Assembly: GCA_022376515.1 (NCBI GenBank) | Contig: WTXI01000560.1 | Span: forward strand, 1-15,538 | Direction of reading: 5' to 3' | DNA length: 15,538 bases | Origin: Lactifluus volemus | Taxonomy: Eukaryota > Basidiomycota > Agaricomycetes > Russulales > Russulaceae | Shown here: positions 1 to 5,600 of the stretch, piece by piece | How the letters are laid out: the number at the start of each line of letters is the position of its first letter | Position numbering within the stretch: position 1 is the stretch's first letter | Translations under genes and position numbers: made by a program | Notes under the pieces: generated by a model | The model's input: only the letters and a program-made list of their open reading frames with translations | Database searches by the model: none | Told to the model about the DNA's origin: nothing

Positions 1-1468
1 TATTTGGTGACGAATGTTCTCATTGTGGGCCACCAGTAGTCTTTGGCTATTGTGGACCAAGTTCTCATGATCCCTGGGTGCCCTGCCGTCTTGTGGTCAT
101 GGTACATTTGCAGGATGCTTCGGTGCACTGCGGGGTCTTCTGGAACCACCAGCCGATCGTGGTGATACCACTTGGTTCCAAAGCGTGTCCGGTGCTTTCG
201 CACTCCTTCTGTTTTTGTCCATTCTTCCAGCTGCTGTTGGTGTTTCTCTTGGACGCGCTCTACTTCCTGCTCCAGTGACTGTTCTTCTGTGAAGAGGCAC
301 ACGAAGAGTTCCGGAGGTAAGACTAGCACGTCTTCATGGTCATTCTCCCCCTGGTCGCACCCTGGTCGTCATGACAATGGGTCGGCCTTGTTAGTTTTCC
401 CTGGTCGATGTACGATCTTCATGTTGTATTCTGCCATCTTGGGGATGTAGCACGCCACCCGTCGACTGATCTTGTGTGCTTCCCGGTAGTACTGAAGGTT
501 GGTGTGGTCGCTGACGACGGTGATGACGTGTGGGGAGCTCAATAAAAGGTGCCACCAGTGTTCCAAACCTCGTATCATTGCCAATAGCTCCCGATCGTGG
601 ATATTGTAGTTCCTTTCTGCTTGGTTGAACGTTCGCGAGTAGTAACCCACAGGGCGTAGCCTCTGACCCTTGTCGGGTTGGTGGAGAATTGCTCCACTAG
701 CATATTGTGAGGCGTCAACTTCTAAGACAAATGGTTCAGCCAGGTTAGGTCTCTGTAGGACCGGGTCGCTAGTGACTGCCTTGATTAGTTGATCCACTGC
801 CTGCGCACATTCCTCTGTCCACTCGAACTTGGTCGTCTTCTTCAGTAGGTTAGTCAGAGGTCTAGCAGCATTGGCAAATCCTGGAATGAACTGCCGTTGG
901 TAGCCCAAGACTCCGAGCGTACTGCGAACCTCCCGTACTGATTTCAGTTGACGTGGCCAATCTGCTAGGCCGTGTTTCTTGCTAGGGTCGATGCAAATGG
1001 TGCCCTGGTCGATGACGTACCCCAGAAACTCGATCTCTTTTCTGGCGAACTGACATTTTTCTGGCTTCAGGAAGAGTGATTCCTTCTCCAGAATTTCTAG
1101 GTATTCTTTAGTGATCTGATCGTGCAGTTCTGGGTCGTCCAGGGTTACAATGAGGAAGTCGTCCAGGTACCAGTGGACCCAACGGGGGTATTTCTTTTTT
1201 AAATCAGCGAAGATGCGGTCTGCCATTCGTTGGAAGGCGGCAGGTGCATTACACAATCCAAAAGGCATGACTTTGGCTTCGAACAGTCCTTCATCCATTT
1301 TTACTGCCATGATCCACTGGCTGTCTGGGTGAATTCAAATGTTGTAATATCCATCTCTAATGTCAAATTTGGACATTAGCTTGGCATCCCCCATTTGGTC
1401 GAAGATGGTGTCGATGCGGGGGAGGGGGTACACATCCTTCACCGTCCATTCGTTCACTTTTCGGTAGT
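1..1468 (-). mobile_element. Element C: remnant of a Ty3/Gypsy retrotransposon (oldest layer)
   Basis: This is a minus-strand stretch of pol from an element of the same family as element A. Compared with A it covers from the DYRK motif of RT to the start of integrase and continues past the left edge. Homology to A 14083-15538 stops abruptly at 1464-1468, where the LTR of A begins, so the rest of C should lie beyond the far end of A, outside the window. It is the oldest layer because A lies inside it. Confidence 0.93.
1..1468 (-). pseudogene. pol: Element C pol fragment: RT, RNase H, start of integrase; two stops
   Basis: The frame runs from the conserved RT motif DYRK (cut at its D/Y codons by element A) through MPFGL, the catalytic YLDD, the RNase H motifs VDAS, HDREL and SDH, the tether region ending in ADPLS, and the integrase zinc-binding start (GHPG, YWWP) near position 20. 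Two in-frame TGA codons break it: one at 1335-1337 in the RT motif that reads NIRI in A, and one at 369-371 just after ADPLS where A has an arginine codon. Between them is an open stretch of about 310 codons, with about 16 amino-acid differences from A by eye (about 95% identity). Several differences turn CG-starting arginine codons into TG-starting ones. It cannot make a full-length Pol and is most likely dead. The YLDD (rather than YMDD) is shared with A, so it is a family trait and not decay. Confidence 0.92.
1464..1468. repeat. Left target-site duplication of element A (GTAGT), predicted
   Basis: The five bases GTAGT lie between the last base homologous to RT and the first base of the A LTR (TGTTACGG). 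On the minus strand they read ACTAC, the end of the D and the Y codon of DYRK. The matching copy should follow the 3' LTR of A, outside the window, so this is inferred from one side only. Confidence 0.7.
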
Positions 1469-1528
1469 TGTTACGGAATGCAGGACTAGTTGGACCTTAT
1501 GCTTCCTAAACACGCTTACTCACCCTGA

Positions 1529-1671
1529 TGACGTCCCTTCCACATGGTTCTTATTGTGCTGACTGATTCCATTGTTCTGACTTCCTATTGTTTGTCTCGT
1601 TCCGTCCAGTGTTATTGTTCCGAGTCCCTATTGTTCGCGTTCCCTATTGTTCTTGATCTCATGCCTATTGT
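1529..1671 (+). promoter_or_regulatory. U3 enhancer-like cluster of element A: seven ATTGT motifs and one TGACGTC
   Basis: ATTGT occurs at 1553, 1571, 1587, 1614, 1630, 1646 and 1667, mostly within CCTATTGTT-like contexts and with several 16-18 bp spacings. A near-CRE TGACGTC lies at 1529-1535. The cluster sits 70-190 bp upstream of the predicted start. The reverse complement, ACAAT, resembles the core bound by HMG-box proteins; that link is inference. Confidence 0.5.
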
Positions 1672-1706
1672 CCACCCTAGTTTGGTAGAACAATTAGCAT
1701 AAACTG

Positions 1707-1740
1707 TATAAGTAGGCCTCAGCTGGTAGCTTGTACCCCA
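1707..1740 (+). promoter_or_regulatory. Core promoter of element A: TATA box and predicted transcript start
   Basis: TATAAG begins at 1707. The predicted first transcript base is A1740, 33 nt downstream, chosen because the 12 bases from 1740 to 1751 are exactly complementary to the primer site at 1984-1995. In Tf1-type elements the primer is the 5' end of the transcript itself. Confidence 0.65.
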
Positions 1741-1983
1741 GCTTCGGCTTTGACTCAAATCGACTTGTTTCCCTCTCAGAAAAGACAGAACTTCTCCTCT
1801 CCTCTTCCCTCTCTTCTCTTACCCTCTTATACGCCCTAATAGGGTCATCGAAGCTTGGTGGTTGTGCTACAACACCACAGGACTCAGCGCGTCGACACTT
1901 GCAGTGTCCCTGAGCCCAGGTCTTGGGAGAGACCAGAACAACCCGAACCCTAGTTGGGACCCGGCCCTAGTCGAGCCGTAACA

Positions 1984-1995
1984 AAAGCCGAAGCT
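1984..1995 (+). other. Primer-binding site of element A, self-priming type
   Basis: AAAGCCGAAGCT follows the LTR end without a gap and is the perfect reverse complement of AGCTTCGGCTTT at 1740-1751, the predicted 5' end of the RNA. I recognise no tRNA 3' end in it. This matches the Tf1/sushi self-priming mechanism, in which the RNA folds back, is cleaved and primes minus-strand DNA. Confidence 0.8.
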
Positions 1996-2006
1996 CTCAC
2001 CAGTAG

Positions 2007-2023
2007 ATGTCCATCTGGGAATA
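2007..2023 (+). pseudogene. Element A ORF1, 5' piece (split by element B)
   Basis: The ATG at 2007 is the first after the primer site (12 nt downstream). Five codons and two bases later the frame is cut by B. When B and one GAATA copy are set aside, the frame continues at 11279 and stays open to the TAA at 11565-11567, giving about 101 codons in all. Confidence 0.7.
2019..2023. repeat. Target-site duplication of element B, left copy (GAATA)
   Basis: GAATA directly precedes the left LTR and matches 11274-11278 directly after the right LTR. A 5-bp duplication is typical for Ty3/Gypsy integrases. Confidence 0.95.
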
Positions 2024-2620
2024 TGTCAAGGCTCAGAGGGGCCTTGGCGCACGACGTGTGCTTGAGTAATACGAGGAGGGCTGAGCGTGGCAACCAGGCT
2101 CAGCACGACGAGGATTACTCGAGTTCTTCCTTGGCTTAACTGTAGAGGAGGGCGTCGCGCTGACGGATGCACTCTACTGTTTTGTCAAAGAGAGGTCAAG
2201 GGCAAACACAAGACGAGACTAAGTCTTGTATTGACAACGGTCAGGAGGTCTGACTTGAAGGGACAAGAAGGGGGAGGGTTCAACTAGTCTGATTGCAGAC
2301 GAAGCGAAGTCTAAGGAGACAAGCTACAACGGACCGGTTTATATACTCCTAGGGTGTGATGCTGAGTCATAGAGTCCCAGGCGTGTCACAGCGTGACACG
2401 CCTCCTAAATACTATATCGTAGATCCTAAATAATATATCGTAGATCAAACGGAGAAACTACGGAGATCGATGGAGATACTTCGGAGAGATCCAGAGATCT
2501 GTATCGTACACGGAAAGATCCGAAGATCCGTATCGTAGATTGTCTCGGAACAAAGCGAAAAAGATACCCACAGTCACGTGGGGCCAAATACATAAGCAGG
2601 TCACGTGCCAAACCGTAACA
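2024..2620 (-). repeat. 3' LTR of element B (597 bp)
   Basis: On the plus strand it runs from TGTCAAGG to CCGTAACA, so in the sense of B it starts TGTTACGG and ends CCTTGACA. It looks identical to 10677-11273 throughout. Its motifs lie at positions 8653 lower than in the 5' copy: TATA box 2338-2345, palindrome 2379-2403, tandem 21-bp repeats 2404-2445, E-boxes 2575-2580 and 2602-2607. Confidence 0.97.
2404..2445 (-). repeat. Tandem 21-bp repeat in U3 of element B (3' LTR copy)
   Basis: Two adjacent 21-bp units (2404-2424 and 2425-2445) differ at one base. Each ends in TATCGTAGAT on the plus strand. Two more TATCGTA copies lie at 2502 and 2531. The same repeats are at 11057-11098 in the 5' LTR. 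Confidence 0.85.
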
Positions 2621-2623
2621 GTG

Positions 2624-2634
2624 CCTCCCTTCTC
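2624..2634 (-). other. Polypurine tract of element B
   Basis: On the minus strand GAGAAGGGAGG ends three bases before the 3' LTR starts (TGTTACGG). The purine run and its place between the pol stop and the LTR fit the plus-strand primer. The three bases CAC between tract and LTR are slightly unusual. Confidence 0.75.
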
Positions 2635-2657
2635 AAGGGCGCTGTGCCACCAGCGCC

Positions 2658-5600
2658 TCAGTAGCTGCGTCGACGCTTGACGAGGGAGGTCGGACACTCC
2701 CACACGGGGTTGCGGACGCCTTCGGGCTCCGCGAAGTCGTGGTCGCTAGGGCAGAAGCAGTCGGTGGCCGTGCACAAGAGGTGCGGCCACGGGCAATGGC
2801 ACGAGAGATGGCCGCCCGCGCAGTACAGGCAGCGGCCATCACCGGGGCACAAGTCGGCGGGGTGGTCGGGCTGCACGGTATTGCAGCGGTGACAGTACGG
2901 GTAGACGGGAGGCGGAGGTGCGTAAGTCGGGATCCAGGTGGCGGCTAGAGGGGTGGAAAACTGCTGAGGGAAATACCACGCGCCGTGTGCAGGAGGCGCG
3001 TATTCGGTGGCACAAACGCCGTGCCAAACGCCTGCGTGTTCCCGTTGGAGTCCACGAGCGCCACCATCTGCAGGAGCCTTGCCCTTCGCGGCGGAGGCGT
3101 CGGGCTCCGCGCTGGGATAAAGGGGGTATTGAGGGGGTTCGGCAACATACCCTCGTGCGGGTCGGGGGTGAACGGCGTCCAATGTAACTGACGCATGCGG
3201 GCAGGTGGGCGAGGGGTGGCCGGAGTAGGAGTCCGGACGTGATAGCTGGGACTCCGCACTGGTGGTGGAGGCGGAGACGGACTGGTCAGATCGATGACCG
3301 TCGCCGTTGGAGGCGGGGGTGTTGACCCGCGTGAAGGGCCGCTCGAAGGCGTCGAACGGCTCGGAGCGCGAGGAGGGTGACGGAACGGGAGAGACTTCTT
3401 GGCCCGCTGTCTCGAGTAGCGGGGCTGACTGGGTCCTCCACTCGTCGACACGGTGGAAGGAGTCGAGCGCGAGGGGAGGGGGCTCTTCCTCCGAATTGGG
3501 AGGAGCGACGGGCGAGGAGTAGTCGTCGTCATCGGGCTCGGGGGACCACTCGCCGTAAGTGAAAGGTCGAGCGGGCTGAGGGGCCCAGAGTATAGGTACG
3601 GGTGCGAGGGGCCTGGTGGACGGATCTGGTACTGGGAGGGGTGACGGTGAGGTGGCATCCTCGTCGTCAACGTCGAGTCGTTCGGGTTGGAAATCTTCAG
3701 GAAGGAGGCCGGCAAGGACGACGGCAGCGTAGACGTCGTCGGGGAGTTCGATGGAAGCAGTGTCGAGATCGAGGATAAAGTCTCTGACGGGGGAGAAGTC
3801 CATGGAAGAGGGGGAATGCGATGGTTGGGAGTCAAGAGGAGGGTTTATATCCTCCTTGACTTCAAGAGTTCTCACGGCTTCGGGGTTTGCCTCGTGGAAT
3901 TCTCGGATTAACTCCGGGGAGTTGACGTTCTCGACCGGCTCCCACGTGTTGTGTGCTGCGGAATACCCTTTCCACTTTAGGAGATATTGCAGCTTTCTGT
4001 ACCGCCTTCTTGATCCGAGGATCTCTTCGACTTCGTATTCCTGATGATCGTCGACCAGATCTGGGGGTGGCTCGGTGTGATTTCGGCCATGTTCGGCTGT
4101 TTCTGAATAGGGGGTCAGAAGGGACGCATGGAAGACGTTGTGGATCTTCCATTGGGGTGGCAAATCTAGTTTGTACACATAGGGCGAGATCACTTTGATG
4201 ACGCGGAAAGGTCCGAAGCGTTTCGGTCGAAGCTTCTTTGTCGGATAGGGCAGGTTTAAGTTCGTCCCCTCGAGTAGGACCATCTGTCCCTCGGTGAAAG
4301 GTCGGAAGTGGCGCTGCCCCTTCTTCCGTTCATGGTATTTCCTTGTCATGTCCTGTGCCTGTCGAATGGCCTTTTGCGCTCGTTCCCGCAGTCCTCGGAG
4401 GTAAGTGGATCGTTCTTCTAGGGCCGGTAGAGCCGAGTCCATTATCTGCTGTTCCTGAGCGCGCGGAGTGAAGCCAATGAGTAATTCGAAGGGGGTTTTC
4501 CCGGTGGTGGCGCTGGGCCAGGAGTTGTGTACGAATTGGGCAAGAGGGAGCCATCGTGCCCAGTCGTTTTGCTGGAAGTTGCCGTAGATTCGAAGGTACT
4601 GTTCTAGCCATTGGTTTGTCCTTTCTGATTGGCCGTCTGTCTGGGGGTGGTATGCTGTACTAATATTTTGGTTTATTTTGAATCGTTTACAAAGGTCTGT
4701 CGTCCACTTTGAGGTAAACCTCGTGTCGCGGTCTGATATCACGGTCTTAGGAACCCCATAGTGGGGGAAAATGTGCTGGGCGTAGAGTGCGGCCACTCCT
4801 TCAGAATCGATTTTCTGCGTACAAGGGAGGAAGAACGCTGCCTTTGTGCAGTCATGGTCAGTGATCGTTAGGATGGAGTCGTAGCCTTGCGATGGTGGGA
4901 GGTCTACGATGAGGTCGAGTGCGATGGTTTCAAATGGTAACGCATTTGGTTTTACGGTGATTGGGTAAATTGGAACTTTGGGCCGAACTGTGTTGCTCTT
5001 TGTGGTCTGACAGGTGGCGCATCCCTTGACGTATCGCTGGACAAAGGTCTTCATGTCGGGCCACCAATAGCCTTGTTCTACTGCGTGTAAGGTTTTCGAA
5101 ATTCCGGGGTGTCCAGCGGTGACATGGTCATGATGTGCAGCAATCACCTCCCTCCTCAGGGCGTTGTCTGCCACGACAACGATCCTCCCAGCGCGAGTCC
5201 ACAGGCCATGCGGACCCCGCTCAAGTCGAAAAGGGGCTGACCAGCCAGCAATGTCCGTGGGTGCCGCCTCCTGGGCTCGGAGCAGCTTGGCCTCCCAGGG
5301 GTTCAGAGGTGCCAGGGAAAGCGTAGCGACAGACGCAAACAGCTCGCTGGGCAGAACGATGACATCCTTATTGTCGAGGGCCCCGGTATCAAAGTCCGGG
5401 CGACGGGAGAGGGGGTCCGCCCGCATTGACTTGCCAGGTTTGTGGATAAGGGAGAGGTTAAATTCCCCTAGTAAGGGAATGTAGCGGGCGACACGCCGGT
5501 TAATATCACGAGGGTGGCGATAATACTGCAGATTTTTGTGGTCGGTGTAGACTTTCACCGGGTGACGCGCCCCCAGTAGCAAGTGGCGCCAGCGTTTGAG

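Larger units (their letters stand above)
1469..1983 (+). repeat. 5' LTR of element A (515 bp)
   Basis: The LTR starts with TGTTACGG directly at the break in C and ends with CCGTAACA directly before the primer site. The two ends form a perfect 8-bp inverted repeat with the usual TG...CA termini. Inside are a U3 with seven ATTGT motifs, a TATA box at 1707, a predicted transcript start at 1740, a pyrimidine-rich stretch at 1791-1828, and a small hairpin with 6-bp arms at 1894-1908. Only one LTR of A is in the window, so its age cannot be read from LTR divergence. Confidence 0.9.

Noticed and set aside
1..1468. C as the displaced end of element A rather than a separate copy
   Set aside because: C and A cover the same part of pol (from DYRK to integrase), in opposite orientation and with about 5% protein difference, so they are two copies.
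1984..1995. tRNA-primed initiation for A and B
   Set aside because: I see no match to the commonly used initiator methionine tRNA end, and the perfect self-complementarity explains both sites better.
2087..2287. Open frames of about 60 codons inside both B LTRs
   Set aside because: They repeat exactly because the LTRs are the same, are antisense to the element or lie in U3, and look like chance openings.
2918..3644. Several plus-strand open frames in the GC-rich tail of pol
   Set aside because: Proline-rich, low-complexity sequence is open in many frames; these have no motif and lie opposite pol.
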